DNA from: Terrimonas ferruginea DSM 30193
GTDB lineage: Bacteria > Bacteroidota > Bacteroidia > Chitinophagales > Chitinophagaceae
Length of the DNA: 64,000 bases
Assembly: GCF_000425585.1 (NCBI RefSeq)
Contig: NZ_KE384398.1
Location: 338,416 to 402,415, forward strand
Reading direction: 5' to 3'
In this document: positions 1 to 8,768 of the stretch, piece after piece
Position numbering within the stretch: position 1 is the stretch's first letter
Layout of the letters: each line of letters opens with the position of its first letter
Notes under the pieces: generated by a model
The model's database searches: none
Seen by the model: only the letters and a program-made list of their open reading frames with translations
Told to the model about the DNA's origin: nothing
Made by a program: the position numbers and the translations under genes

Positions 1-313
1 ATACGATTTTCTTGGCGGCCAGGTCTTCCGGTTTCAATGCAGCAAAGCTTTCGCGGATATAAGCCGACGGCACGCCAACGATCAGTGTGTTGGCCTGTGC
101 AATGGCTTGCCCGATCTCCGGATATAAACTGAAGCGGGTTTTATCGAAATTGACGGAACTGAGATAATGCGGATTGTGTCCGCGTTGACGCATGTAGTCA
201 ATCGTTTCTGTGTTGCGGATCCACCAATGGATATGGTGGCCGTTATCGGTAAGGATTTTGGCGAGTGCTGTTGCCCAGCTACCGCCGCCGATGATAGCAA
301 ATGTGTGTGTCAA
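1..313 (-). CDS. gpsA: Glycerol-3-phosphate dehydrogenase [NAD(P)+], N-terminal part, cut by window edge
   Basis: About 104 residues are visible; the gene continues beyond base 1. GpsA reduces dihydroxyacetone phosphate to sn-glycerol-3-phosphate in the cytoplasm for phospholipid synthesis. The N-terminus carries the dinucleotide-binding glycine motif FAIIGGGSWATALAKIL, followed by a segment reading IHWWIRN and later TLIVGVPSAYI, which fits the family. There is no in-frame ATG; the best start is TTG at 313 with GCAGGG just upstream, because the family normally begins only a few residues before the glycine motif, and an in-frame stop lies not far upstream. It follows the MacA-like adaptor gene by 30 bp on the same strand, so co-transcription is likely although no functional link to efflux is known. 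The family call is firm; the exact start is inferred. Confidence 0.9.
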   Translation of the reverse strand, partial: MTHTFAIIGGGSWATALAKILTDNGHHIHWWIRNTETIDYMRQRGHNPHYLSSVNFDKTRFSLYPEIGQAIAQANTLIVGVPSAYIRESFAALKPEDLAAKKIV

Positions 314-343
314 CCCTGCAGAATTTGCCTGCAAGATACAAGA

Positions 344-1714
344 TTACTTCTTGAAGAGTTCTTCCTTGGGCACCACTTTCACCTTCATGCCGTCTTTGAG
401 TATTTCACTGATGGTGGTATAGGGCGCCGTTACGATCTGCTCCCCGCCTTTCAGTCCGGAAAGTATTTCGATATAGTTGGCATCCTGGATACCCGAGCGG
501 ACCACCTGTTTTTTAACCGAACCATCCTCCTGCACGGTGAACACCACTTCTTCCATGTCATCATCGGCGGTAGCGGGTGTCGCAGTGGTGCCATTGTCAT
601 CGGCTTTCGATTGTTCTTTTTCCTTTTTGCGGTCTTCCATGCTCTGGTCCGTGCCTTTGGTGCGCACGTTGACGGAAGCGATGGGAACGGCGAGTACATT
701 GGCTACCCGTTTGGTTTTGATATCCGCATTGGCATTCATACCCGGGCGGAAAGGAAATTTCTTGGGGTTGGCCGGATCAACCAGGTCTTCATAAGAAGAT
801 TTATCCAGGCGTATTCTCACTTCGTAGTTCGTTACATCCGTGGTGGAAGTGCTGATGCCGGTGGCGCCGCTCTTGGTGCTGCTGGCAATCTGTGTAACGA
901 TGCCGCGGAACTTGCGGCGGTTGTAAGCGTCAACGGATACATCAGCCGAGTCGCCGATACTTACTTTTACGATATCATTTTCCCCCACGTCCACGCGCAC
1001 TTCGAGCACAGACATATCGGCAACGGTCATCATTTCCGTACCGGCCATCTGCGCAGTACCTACCACGCGTTCTCCTTTTTTAATACTGAGTGAAGAGATG
1101 ACGCCGTTCATCGGCGCCACGATGGTAGCGCGTTCGAGATTTTTATTGGCCGATGTCAATCCGGTTTGCGAAACGCGTACGCCGGCCTGCAGGCTGCGGA
1201 TGTTTTCTTTCGCCGCTTCGTAGTTGGCGGTGGCGGTGCGCAAAGTGGTTTCATATTGCTCGAGTTCGGATTGCGAGATCACTTTTTCGTTGTAAAGTTT
1301 TTTATTACGGTCATATGCCTGGCGGGCCTGCGTTACGGAGGCATCGAGCGCCTGCAATGCGGCCTGGCTGTTGGCTACCGTGGCCTGCGACTGGCTTACG
1401 CGTGAAGCGGCTTCGTCGCGCTGCAGCGCAGTGATGTCGGCATAAATGCGTGCAAGCACCTGCCCTTTTTTCACACTGTCGCCTTCCTGCACGTTCAGGT
1501 CCGTTACCTCACCGGAAATATCCGGACTGATCTTTACTTCCACTTCGGGATAAATCTGCCCGCTGGCCGTCACCGTTTCCACGATGGTACGGCGCACTAC
1601 TTTTTCAACCGCCACTTTCTGGCTGTTGTCTTTCGGGAAAAAAATTTTACTCCCAACAATGACAGCCAGCAATACAGCGGCAATGATCAGGATCCATTTC
1701 CAGGTCTTTTTCAT
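344..1714 (-). CDS. MacA/HlyD-type periplasmic adaptor of an efflux system
   Basis: Membrane fusion protein of 456 residues linking an inner membrane transporter to a TolC-type outer membrane channel. Residues about 5-25 form a single membrane anchor. A biotinyl-lipoyl half-motif (EVTDLNVQEGDSVKKGQVLA) follows at about 70-90, then a long alanine- and glutamine-rich alpha-hairpin to about residue 200, the second lipoyl half (NGVISSLSIKKGERVVG) and beta-barrel domains. Near the C-terminus a charged low-complexity stretch rich in Lys, Glu and Asp precedes the membrane-proximal domain. The gene lies 16 bp after the TolC-like gene, clearly one operon. In MacAB systems the next gene is usually the MacB ABC transporter, but here gpsA follows, so the transporter partner must be elsewhere. 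Family assignment is secure; the MacA subgroup is inferred from architecture and operon order. Confidence 0.9.
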   Translation of the reverse strand: MKKTWKWILIIAAVLLAVIVGSKIFFPKDNSQKVAVEKVVRRTIVETVTASGQIYPEVEVKISPDISGEVTDLNVQEGDSVKKGQVLARIYADITALQRDEAASRVSQSQATVANSQAALQALDASVTQARQAYDRNKKLYNEKVISQSELEQYETTLRTATANYEAAKENIRSLQAGVRVSQTGLTSANKNLERATIVAPMNGVISSLSIKKGERVVGTAQMAGTEMMTVADMSVLEVRVDVGENDIVKVSIGDSADVSVDAYNRRKFRGIVTQIASSTKSGATGISTSTTDVTNYEVRIRLDKSSYEDLVDPANPKKFPFRPGMNANADIKTKRVANVLAVPIASVNVRTKGTDQSMEDRKKEKEQSKADDNGTTATPATADDDMEEVVFTVQEDGSVKKQVVRSGIQDANYIEILSGLKGGEQIVTAPYTTISEILKDGMKVKVVPKEELFKK

Positions 1715-1730
1715 CAGACGTTTTTTTCAA

Positions 1731-3155
1731 TTATAATTTCAACCCCTGTCCTTTGTAAAACTCCAGCAGTTTCATCTTGAACACATAATCGTACTGAGCC
1801 GACAGCAGATTGATCCGCGCACGGAAAAAATTATTCTGGTTTGTAATCAGGTCGATGGAATTGAGCAGGCCGACATCAAATCGCTTGCGGGCAAATTCAT
1901 ACGCTTTCTGCGAGGTAGCCACCGCTTTCTGGCTCGCCTGAAACTTTTGCAGGGCCGCTACGGCATTCAGGTGTGCCTGGTAAATATCCTGCTTCAATGT
2001 TTGCCCGTCCAGCTCTTTCTGTAATTCAACCGACTCTACATTCAGCTTTGCTTTGCGCCAGTTGGTGCGGGCAATGCCTGCGTTAAAAATGGGAATATTC
2101 AGGCTTAAGCCAACCGACTGGCCAAAGTTGTTATTGATCTGGCGGAAATAAGTATTTTTTGAAAAAGTGGTCGGCACCAACCGTTCGTCGAGTGTGGTTA
2201 CGATCTCACCCGTTGGTGTGCGGCCGATCGGCACAAACGTATTGGTGAAGGCCGAAGCGTACAATCTTTCCGCATTGGAATAACGTGTATCCAGTCCGCC
2301 GAACAAGGTAAGTGACGGGTACATGGCCGCCTTCTGCACCGATACATTTTTAATGGCGGCTTTCAGGTTGAGTTCGTTGATCTTTTGCTGCGGCATGTTC
2401 TTCACCGCAAGTTCGTATACGGCTGCGGGCTCCAGTTCGGAAAGCGTTTCCACCGGAATGCTTTCAACCGAAGGCTCTTCCACTTCAAACGGAACATCGG
2501 CTTCGATGTTGAGTAAGGCTTTTAATTGTAATACGGACAGGCCGTAATTAGCCTGCGCATTGATCAGTGTGGCACTGTCATTGGACAGTTGCGCTTCCAT
2601 TTCCATCAGGTTCAATTCGGGCAATGCACCTTCCTTAACCTGCTTGCTTATGTTATCGACCTGCTCTTTACTTTGCTTTACCTGTACCTCGCTGATGTTG
2701 ATCTGTTCGCGGCTCAGCAATATTTGCAGATAGGCATTGGCCACATTGAGTGCAATATCACTGCGTGCTTTCTCCACGCCGGCACGTGCCGCTTCCGCGC
2801 GATACGTGTTGGCAATGACGGTGTTTTTTTTACTGAACCAATTGAAAAGATCGAGTCCGATATTGAGGGAATGATTGGCAAAAAGAATTTCCGCCGTGGT
2901 AAACTGGTTGCTGGTAGGATCGATCGAGCGGCCGAACTGATAACCGCCGTTGTTCTGCATACTTGCCGAGGGCAGGCGGGCCAGCTTGCTTTGCTCCAGG
3001 GTAAGCGCGTCGATGCGGGCCTGTACATCAGCCTGGCGCACGGAGATACTTTTATCCATGGCATATTCCACGCACTGCCGCAGACTCCATTTCTGGGCCA
3101 TTACCAGTGAGCTGCAACACAATAGCAGCAGCAGTTTTATCCCGCGTAACATCAT
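1731..3155 (-). CDS. TolC-family outer membrane efflux protein
   Basis: Outer membrane channel of 474 residues for a tripartite export pump. It begins with a hydrophobic signal peptide ending LVMAQ and continues with the two repeated long-helix regions typical of the outer membrane efflux protein family, visible as heptad-like, Ala/Gln/Leu-rich stretches (for example ITLSREQINISEVQVKQ-like segments near residues 130-200 and the mirrored copy near 380-460). The typical family ending with a conserved Asn/Tyr-rich turn and LLSAQYDYVFKMKLLEFYKG is present. It heads a minus-strand operon with the MacA-like adaptor 16 bp downstream. A second, unrelated TolC copy lies at 16349 in an RND operon, so the window encodes two distinct tripartite systems. 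Substrate cannot be told from the sequence. Confidence 0.92.
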   Translation of the reverse strand: MMLRGIKLLLLLCCSSLVMAQKWSLRQCVEYAMDKSISVRQADVQARIDALTLEQSKLARLPSASMQNNGGYQFGRSIDPTSNQFTTAEILFANHSLNIGLDLFNWFSKKNTVIANTYRAEAARAGVEKARSDIALNVANAYLQILLSREQINISEVQVKQSKEQVDNISKQVKEGALPELNLMEMEAQLSNDSATLINAQANYGLSVLQLKALLNIEADVPFEVEEPSVESIPVETLSELEPAAVYELAVKNMPQQKINELNLKAAIKNVSVQKAAMYPSLTLFGGLDTRYSNAERLYASAFTNTFVPIGRTPTGEIVTTLDERLVPTTFSKNTYFRQINNNFGQSVGLSLNIPIFNAGIARTNWRKAKLNVESVELQKELDGQTLKQDIYQAHLNAVAALQKFQASQKAVATSQKAYEFARKRFDVGLLNSIDLITNQNNFFRARINLLSAQYDYVFKMKLLEFYKGQGLKL

Positions 3156-3209
3156 GCAACAAAAATAACTGAAAAGATGGTCGGCCCTGTTGATTTTTGA
3201 TAAGCGGGC

Positions 3210-4370
3210 TCAGATGGCGTCAAACGCCTGTTTCAGGTCGTTGATAAGATAGTCCGGTTCTTCCAGCCCTACGTATAGCCGCACCCATCGATGTTCAGGG
3301 TTGGATACGTCGAAATCTGCCGCCGGAATACCGGCACATTTAGGAATGACCAGGCTTTCATGCCCGCCCCAGCTTACCGCCATCAGGATATGTTTCAGCG
3401 CTTCGCAAAAACGGACAACCGATTCCCTGTCGGGCACATCCAGCTCGATGGTGATCAGCCCCAGCGCGGCTTTCATCTGTTTGCGGGCCAGTTCGTGCTG
3501 CGGGAAAGTGGGATCGAAGGGGAACAGGAGGTTTTTAACCCGCGGATGTTGTTGGAGAAAAGCCAGCACGGTTTGCGTGGAAGCTTCTACCCGTTGCAAC
3601 CGCAATGGTAAGGTACGCAGGCCCCGCAGCAGTAACCAGGCATTAAAGGGTTGCAGTCCGCTGCCGATGGCCAGGAATTCCGTATCGAAGATCTTTTTAA
3701 TGAGGGCGTGCGAACCGGTGAGCACACCACCTAGTGTATCGCTGTGTCCCCCGATGTATTTGGTGGCGGTCTGCATGGCCAGGTCGATGCCCATGCCGAT
3801 CACGGGTTGGTACAAAGGCGTACAATAACTGTTATCGATCATCGTCACAATGCCCCGGCTTTTAGCGAAAGTGGCTACTTCTCCGATGGGTTGAATGGCA
3901 TAGTTCCAGCTATTGGGTGATTCGAGGTAATAGAATTTTGTGTTGTCCTGCGTGGCATTTTTCCAGGAATCGACCGTGCCGCCATCGACATAGGTGGTGG
4001 TAATGCCGAAACGCGGTAAGATCAGGTCGAATAATTTACGCGCCCAACTATAGGGTTCTTTTACGGAAACGATGTGATCACCGGAACTGACGAAAGGCAG
4101 CACGCCGGCAAAAATGGCGGCGGCGCCGCTGTTGAGCACGAGGCAATCTTCTGCTCCGTCGAGTGCCGCCAGTTTTTTGCGAAGAATGTCGATCGTTGGA
4201 TTGCGTCCCCTGCTGTAAACATAGCCACTCATCTCGTCGGCAAACACTTTTTCCATGTCTGCTACTTTATCAAAAGCAAAATTACTGGCCTGTGCAATGG
4301 GCGGTGCTACGGTATTGAAGTAAAGCGAGCGGTCTTCGCCGAGTTCATTGATGATTGATGAAAGATCCAT
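3210..4370 (-). CDS. PLP-dependent transsulfuration enzyme (Cys/Met metabolism family)
   Basis: Fold-type I pyridoxal phosphate enzyme of 386 residues, the usual size for cystathionine gamma-synthase, cystathionine gamma-lyase or methionine gamma-lyase. The PLP lysine lies in the motif TATKYIGGHSD (Lys about 204), the cofactor-ring aspartate in VTMIDNSYCTP (Asp about 179), and the family tyrosine/arginine signature in GYVYSRGRNPT (about 50-58). It acts in the cytoplasm on sulfur amino acids or related O-acylhomoserine substrates; which reaction it carries out cannot be decided by motif reading. The upstream amino acid permease gene ends 8 bp before its start codon on the same strand, so the two form an operon that suggests uptake and conversion of an amino acid. 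Confidence 0.9.
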   Translation of the reverse strand: MDLSSIINELGEDRSLYFNTVAPPIAQASNFAFDKVADMEKVFADEMSGYVYSRGRNPTIDILRKKLAALDGAEDCLVLNSGAAAIFAGVLPFVSSGDHIVSVKEPYSWARKLFDLILPRFGITTTYVDGGTVDSWKNATQDNTKFYYLESPNSWNYAIQPIGEVATFAKSRGIVTMIDNSYCTPLYQPVIGMGIDLAMQTATKYIGGHSDTLGGVLTGSHALIKKIFDTEFLAIGSGLQPFNAWLLLRGLRTLPLRLQRVEASTQTVLAFLQQHPRVKNLLFPFDPTFPQHELARKQMKAALGLITIELDVPDRESVVRFCEALKHILMAVSWGGHESLVIPKCAGIPAADFDVSNPEHRWVRLYVGLEEPDYLINDLKQAFDAI

Positions 4371-4378
4371 GGGGTTGA

Positions 4379-5737
4379 TCAGTTGTTTTCAGCCGGCTTG
4401 CGGTTGAGCCGCCTGCTCAGCAGGTAAAGAGGATAAAATCCGAAGAACAAAAGTAAGCCGTATCCCGTACCCGAAGGATCTTTGATCGCACAACTTATGG
4501 CTACAAAAATATAAGCAAGGATATAAATAACGGGCATCAGCGGGTACAACTTCATTTTATAAATGCCGGTGCCATCGAGATGTTTTGTTTTTTTCCGTAA
4601 AATAAAAATGGAACCTACCGCGGTGGCCAGCCCGATGGAATCGAGAAAGATCACCCAGTTGACGATGGTATCAAATGATTCGGCAAAAAAAAGCGTGATG
4701 ACCGCCACTGCTGCAAATACGGGCAAAGCCACGGTCAGCACGTGAGTGCGCTCATTCGTTTTCTTTAAAAAAGAGGGCAACACTTTTTCATCGGCCATGG
4801 CATACATCACGCGCGGGTTACTCATCAGGCCGATGTTGACATAAGCCAGCACCGCAAAAAAAAGCAGCCCGCTCATGATCGTATAACCGGTAGGGCCTAC
4901 CATTTGTTGCACATGCCGCGCGGCCAGGTCATTTTTGGACGGAAGGCCCGCATCATTATACACAATACCATCAAAACCCAATACATGGTAATAGGCAAGA
5001 TTGGTCAGGAAATAAAGTGTAACGATGATCCCGATACCCCAGAAGATGGAGCGCGGAATAGTGCGTTGCGGATTGTTTACTTCACCGCCGAAATTGATCG
5101 TTTGCTGATAGCCGCCGTAGGTGAACGATACGGCGATCAATGCGGCGCCAAACATTTTGATGGTATCCCAGGCGCCCGAAGGGGCAGTAAGACGCGAAGT
5201 GGTAGTTGGTTCGGCACCGGGCCAGAACAATCCGGCGCAAATAAATAAGACGATGCCGATCTTGATCACCATGAGTATATTCTGCGTGCGCACGCTCATG
5301 CGGAAGCCGAGGTAATTGACAAAGAAAAAAACGATCACGGCTGCAAGTGCTACAATCTGTACCACATTATCCGTTTGCCATTGCTGCGGCAAAATACCTT
5401 TGAGATAACCGGCGCCGATCAACGCCACTGCGCTTACCGATGCAGCATTGGAGATCAGGATAATGCAATTGATCATGAACGCCAGCGCGGGGTGGTAACA
5501 ATAAGAATAAATTTTGTAGAACCCGCCCATCACCGGGTAGCGGCTGCCGATCTCGGCAAAAGTAAGCGCACCGAATAAGGCGATGAGGCCACCAAACAAC
5601 CAGGCCGCAAAAAAGATCCAGGGACTTTGCGCTTCCATTGCCACATTGAAGGAACTGCGGAAGATGCCCATGCCGATAACAAGACTGACCACGATCATGG
5701 TCAGGTCGAAACGGCTCAGCTTATTTTTGGATGTCAT
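4379..5737 (-). CDS. APC-superfamily amino acid permease
   Basis: Inner membrane transporter of 452 residues with about twelve hydrophobic segments. The first helix carries the APC signature (VIGMGIFRSS, residues about 20-29), where the unwound glycine-rich helix 1 normally binds the amino group of the substrate. The rest follows the APC pattern, including GGFYKIYSYCYHPALAFM in the loop after helix 2 and a final short basic tail (SRRLNRKPAENN). It is the first gene of a two-gene operon with a transsulfuration enzyme, which points to a sulfur amino acid or close analogue as substrate, but that is inference from context. The ATG at 5737 is the only start that keeps the short charged N-terminus (MTSKNKLSRFDL). 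Confidence 0.9.
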   Translation of the reverse strand: MTSKNKLSRFDLTMIVVSLVIGMGIFRSSFNVAMEAQSPWIFFAAWLFGGLIALFGALTFAEIGSRYPVMGGFYKIYSYCYHPALAFMINCIILISNAASVSAVALIGAGYLKGILPQQWQTDNVVQIVALAAVIVFFFVNYLGFRMSVRTQNILMVIKIGIVLFICAGLFWPGAEPTTTSRLTAPSGAWDTIKMFGAALIAVSFTYGGYQQTINFGGEVNNPQRTIPRSIFWGIGIIVTLYFLTNLAYYHVLGFDGIVYNDAGLPSKNDLAARHVQQMVGPTGYTIMSGLLFFAVLAYVNIGLMSNPRVMYAMADEKVLPSFLKKTNERTHVLTVALPVFAAVAVITLFFAESFDTIVNWVIFLDSIGLATAVGSIFILRKKTKHLDGTGIYKMKLYPLMPVIYILAYIFVAISCAIKDPSGTGYGLLLFFGFYPLYLLSRRLNRKPAENN

Positions 5738-5795
5738 GCAATGAAGATACCAAAACGAAGCATTCGCCGCACAGCGTCCATTAATTTCCTGCGGG

Positions 5796-5850
5796 CGTGT
5801 AAGGCTAAGGTAAAAGGCGTAGGGTGTAAGGCGTAAGGTGTAAGGTTGTA
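5796..5850. repeat. Degenerate 7-bp-period repeat array, class A (CCTTACR words)
   Basis: Read on the minus strand this spacer is a run of 7-base words such as CCTTACA, CCTTACG, CCCTACG, CCTTTTA and CCTTAGC in one phase. The end of the array (around 5836-5856, minus strand) reads GATGTACAACCTTA-like sequence that recurs at 8805-8820 on the plus strand next to another class A array. It lies directly upstream of the permease operon. Confidence 0.75.
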
Positions 5851-5867
5851 CATCCTCATCATGGTTC

Positions 5868-5922
5868 GTGATTCACTATTCACCATTCACTATTCACTTA
5901 TTCACCATTGACAATTCACGCC
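5868..5922. repeat. Degenerate 7-bp-period repeat array, class B (ATTCACY words)
   Basis: About seven consecutive words (ATTCACT, ATTCACC, ATTCACT, ATTCACT, ATTCACC, ATTGACA, ATTCACG) with one extra T breaking the phase. It directly follows the class A array and fills the spacer between the permease gene and the outer membrane barrel gene. Confidence 0.75.
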
Positions 5923-5954
5923 GAGACTTCAGGACTGAATTTTTGAATTTTGAC

Positions 5955-6698
5955 TTAGTAAGTCGGACAGCCATACATATTCTTCTTCCCTATCCGGTAA
6001 ACCACTCCCACTGTATGACTATAAAAATGATCATTGCGTGATGGATTGGCGGAGCGGCTGAACCCATCGATATAATCGGAAGATGTGATGCGGTAATTTG
6101 TTTCGAGGCTTACCCCCCACCTGTCGTTTAAATAATACCGTGCGCCTACACTCACGGGAATGGTGACCACACCGCGTGGAGGTGAAGTGGCGGCATCTTC
6201 CGCAAGGCGCGGCATCAGGTCAGACTCCGCGCCGAAATAAGCCACATTCATCCGGCTGTAATCGCGTTTTACATGCAAAAAAGAATAACCGATACCGGCC
6301 GATATATAAGGAGAAAAACCTCTCTCCCGGTAGTTGGTGCCAAGCGGTGCCCATTCGCCCTGGACAGCCACTTCGGCAACGGGTGATTGAAAATAGAAAT
6401 TGCGTTCGCGGCGGTATTCGGGATGTGCATAGCGTGAATCATCGCCCTGCAGTGCACCAAAACTGAATACTCCTTTCAGCGAAAGAGAACGGCTGAATAA
6501 CTTAGCGGCGGTTAATTGTAAGGCAGGCTTTGCGGTACGGTAAGAACCGATATCCGACGGTGTAAGATCGCCCTGGTAAATGAACGCTCCGGCGGAAACG
6601 CCGAGTTGAAAGCGGGGCACATTGCTGAGCTGCGCGTGTGAGGCCGTGCCGGATACAGCCAGACATAAGATGGCTGCTCCGCTGAAGATGTTTTTCAT
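5955..6698 (-). CDS. Outer membrane beta-barrel protein, DUF6089/PorG-like
   Basis: Predicted 247-residue outer membrane protein. I chose ATG at 6698 because it opens a clear signal peptide (MKNIFSGAAILCLAVSGTASHAQ); the longer reading adds a non-signal hydrophobic leader. After the signal peptide, FQLGVSAGAFIYQGDLTPS and later FSPYISAGIGYSF and IPVSVGARYYLNDRWGVSLE are alternating amphipathic strands typical of Bacteroidota 8-stranded barrels; the DYIDGFS stretch followed by a final strand ending VVYRIGKK also fits DUF6089/PorG-like proteins. PorG itself is a type IX secretion component, but this could be any member of the broad family. Gene stands alone between repeat arrays and the LytTR regulator. 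Confidence 0.75.
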   Translation of the reverse strand: MKNIFSGAAILCLAVSGTASHAQLSNVPRFQLGVSAGAFIYQGDLTPSDIGSYRTAKPALQLTAAKLFSRSLSLKGVFSFGALQGDDSRYAHPEYRRERNFYFQSPVAEVAVQGEWAPLGTNYRERGFSPYISAGIGYSFLHVKRDYSRMNVAYFGAESDLMPRLAEDAATSPPRGVVTIPVSVGARYYLNDRWGVSLETNYRITSSDYIDGFSRSANPSRNDHFYSHTVGVVYRIGKKNMYGCPTY

Positions 6699-6830
6699 TG
6701 GTGTGTGTTTTTGCCAGTAAAAAGGAATGAAGCAGCAGTTGGTGAGAATAAGGCCAAAGGTCAACGTGCAATCACATAACGCGCTATCCGCTTTTTCATT
6801 TCGGACGGACTGTTAAAAAAATGTGAGAGC

Positions 6831-7544
6831 CTATAAGTCGCGGTAACGTTTCCATTCATCGACCACGTTGGTATAACTATCACTGACAGGCAGTTCTTCA
6901 CCGGACATTAATCGCAGTTTGCGTCCCTGTATACCACTGATATGATCGAAAGCCACGATATAGCTGCGGTGAATACGCCTGAAACGGTCGGCAGGTAATT
7001 TTTCCAGGATGGACTTAAGCGTCATCAACGTGAGTACGGGCTTGTCGTTGTCACGGTGTACGCGTACATAATCTTCCATGCTTTCCAGGTAGCGGATGGA
7101 AGCAAAAGGAATTTTCAACAATTGATAACCGGCATAAACAAAGAGGCTGTCATCTGCATCCGACAGCGCGCGGCGGCGGTAGTGATCAAACTCCCGCGCT
7201 TTGCGTACAGCGCGCGAAAACCGTTCGAAGCTGATCGGCTTTACGAGGTAATCCACCGCATCCAGTTCAAACCCTTCGAAAGCAAACTGCCGGTAGGCCG
7301 TGGTAAAAATGATCATCGGTTTTTTTTCGAGTGCCCGCACCACGGCGAGACCATTTACATCGGGCATGTTGATATCGATGAAAAGCAGGTCTATCCCGTT
7401 ATTGCGGATAAACTCGCTACCCGCAACCGCATCTTCAAATGTTTGTATCAACTGCAAGCCGTCGACACGACTTACATACTCGCGGATCAATTGCAAGGCA
7501 AGCGGCTCATCATCTATGGCAACACACTTCAGGGGCATGGGCAT
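6831..7544 (-). CDS. LytTR-family response regulator
   Basis: Cytoplasmic DNA-binding response regulator of 237 residues. The receiver domain (residues about 4-120) has the acidic pair at 11-12, phosphoacceptor Asp57 in LLFIDINMPDVNG, Thr in FTTAY and Lys in DYLVKPIS. A LytTR DNA-binding domain follows (about 135-235) with the family motif MEDYVRVH, and RIHRSYIVAF. It starts 4 bp after the stop codon of the histidine kinase gene, so the pair is a single two-component operon. An internal Met at residue 3 could be the real start; the difference is trivial. Targets are not known; LytTR regulators usually bind pairs of short direct repeats. Confidence 0.93.
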   Translation of the reverse strand: MPMPLKCVAIDDEPLALQLIREYVSRVDGLQLIQTFEDAVAGSEFIRNNGIDLLFIDINMPDVNGLAVVRALEKKPMIIFTTAYRQFAFEGFELDAVDYLVKPISFERFSRAVRKAREFDHYRRRALSDADDSLFVYAGYQLLKIPFASIRYLESMEDYVRVHRDNDKPVLTLMTLKSILEKLPADRFRRIHRSYIVAFDHISGIQGRKLRLMSGEELPVSDSYTNVVDEWKRYRDL

Positions 7545-7548
7545 TAGT

Positions 7549-8679
7549 TTACGCTAGCGATCCGGGTACCGGCAATTCGAGATCTACCACAAATCTTCCG
7601 TTTTGTTCTCCAACCGACAAAGTATATTGGTGTTGATAAAGATGTTGGAGACGCTGTCTTGTGTTCTCGATTCCGATACCGGTGCTTACCTGTTCTTTTT
7701 TATCGGGGAAAAGCGGATTGTCTGTATGAAAAAATAACCGGTTGTCCTTCACCTCTATGCTGATCGTGATCACGGAGGCCTGTTGTTTACTTACGCCATA
7801 CTTGAATACGTTTTCCACAAAAGCGACAAGGATCAGCGGGACAATACGTTTACCGGCCACCTCGCCTGCCGTGATCAACCGCACTTCTGTATTGGCGCCC
7901 AGCCTGAGTTTTTGCAGATCGATATAGTCGCGCAGGAAATCCAGTTCATCTTCGAGCCATACAAAATCTGCGCGCACATCATCGGTGAGGTAGCGCATGA
8001 TGTTGGAAAGTTTCATGACGCTGAGTGCGGTGTGTTCGCTACCCGTAACGGCGAGGGAATAAATATTATTGAGTGTGTTGAAAAGAAAATGAGGGTTGAT
8101 TTGTGCTTTGAGAAACGACAGCTCGGCATTGGCGCGGTCGGCTTCGGCTTGTAGCATTTTTTTCTCCGTAATCCGCCATTGGCGGATGATACAGATTGCG
8201 AGGCCGAGTGACCATACGGCCAGAAACAAAATGGTGCTGACGATATCGGTTTTTCCGGGTCGTCTGTTTTGCGGCGGCTCGTTGCGCGACGGCATTTGCG
8301 GCCCCGGTTTGTTTTCCCATTGCGGTGGTGGTGGGGCCGGCATCTGGCCTGGTGGAGGTCCGGGCATATCGGCACGTTCGTTCCGGTTAATGGTCATCAG
8401 CTTGTCGAACGGTTTAAAATACATGATGGCGGCCAGTAGTCCCACAGACACAAGTGCATACAGTATATATTTTCCCCGTAAATAAATAAAAGGGATGAGT
8501 ACAAATGTGTTCAGGTAAAAAAGAAGCAGGTACAGCAAACTGAAGCCCAGGAAGCTTTTGGAAAAAAGCATACCGGGCCATGCGTCTTGTCCTGTGCCGT
8601 TAACAAAACCGGCAACGAGACTGAAGAAAAATAACCAGCCGGCGATATGCGCTGATATGGTAAGCCACGAACGTTTCAT
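7549..8679 (-). CDS. LytS-like sensor histidine kinase
   Basis: Membrane sensor kinase of about 376 residues. The start at 8679 (MKRSWLTISAHIAGWLFF) was chosen over an upstream in-frame start whose leader would translate part of a 38-bp palindrome. Four hydrophobic segments occupy the first 110 residues; a proline- and methionine-rich stretch (PGPPPGQMPAPPPPQWE) forms an unusual extracytoplasmic or linker loop before a further membrane helix. The His_kinase domain has LKAQINPHFLFNTLNNIYSLA with phospho-acceptor His about 197, and an HATPase region with FVENVFKYGV and GIGIENTRQRL. It pairs with the LytTR regulator 4 bp downstream. Confidence 0.92.
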   Translation of the reverse strand: MKRSWLTISAHIAGWLFFFSLVAGFVNGTGQDAWPGMLFSKSFLGFSLLYLLLFYLNTFVLIPFIYLRGKYILYALVSVGLLAAIMYFKPFDKLMTINRNERADMPGPPPGQMPAPPPPQWENKPGPQMPSRNEPPQNRRPGKTDIVSTILFLAVWSLGLAICIIRQWRITEKKMLQAEADRANAELSFLKAQINPHFLFNTLNNIYSLAVTGSEHTALSVMKLSNIMRYLTDDVRADFVWLEDELDFLRDYIDLQKLRLGANTEVRLITAGEVAGKRIVPLILVAFVENVFKYGVSKQQASVITISIEVKDNRLFFHTDNPLFPDKKEQVSTGIGIENTRQRLQHLYQHQYTLSVGEQNGRFVVDLELPVPGSLA

Positions 8680-8768
8680 GTGGAGTAAAGAAAGATAATT
8701 AAAAACAGTGAGCCGGGAAGGTGTCGGTGAAAAAAGCAATTGTCGCGATGAACGGTGAATCGTCATCC

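Noticed and set aside
167-1093. Long plus-strand frame opposite the MacA-like gene
   Set aside because: It is a complement of a clear HlyD-family coding region and has no recognisable protein features.
344-3155. Hypothesis of a complete MacAB-TolC operon
   Set aside because: No MacB ABC transporter is present; gpsA follows directly.
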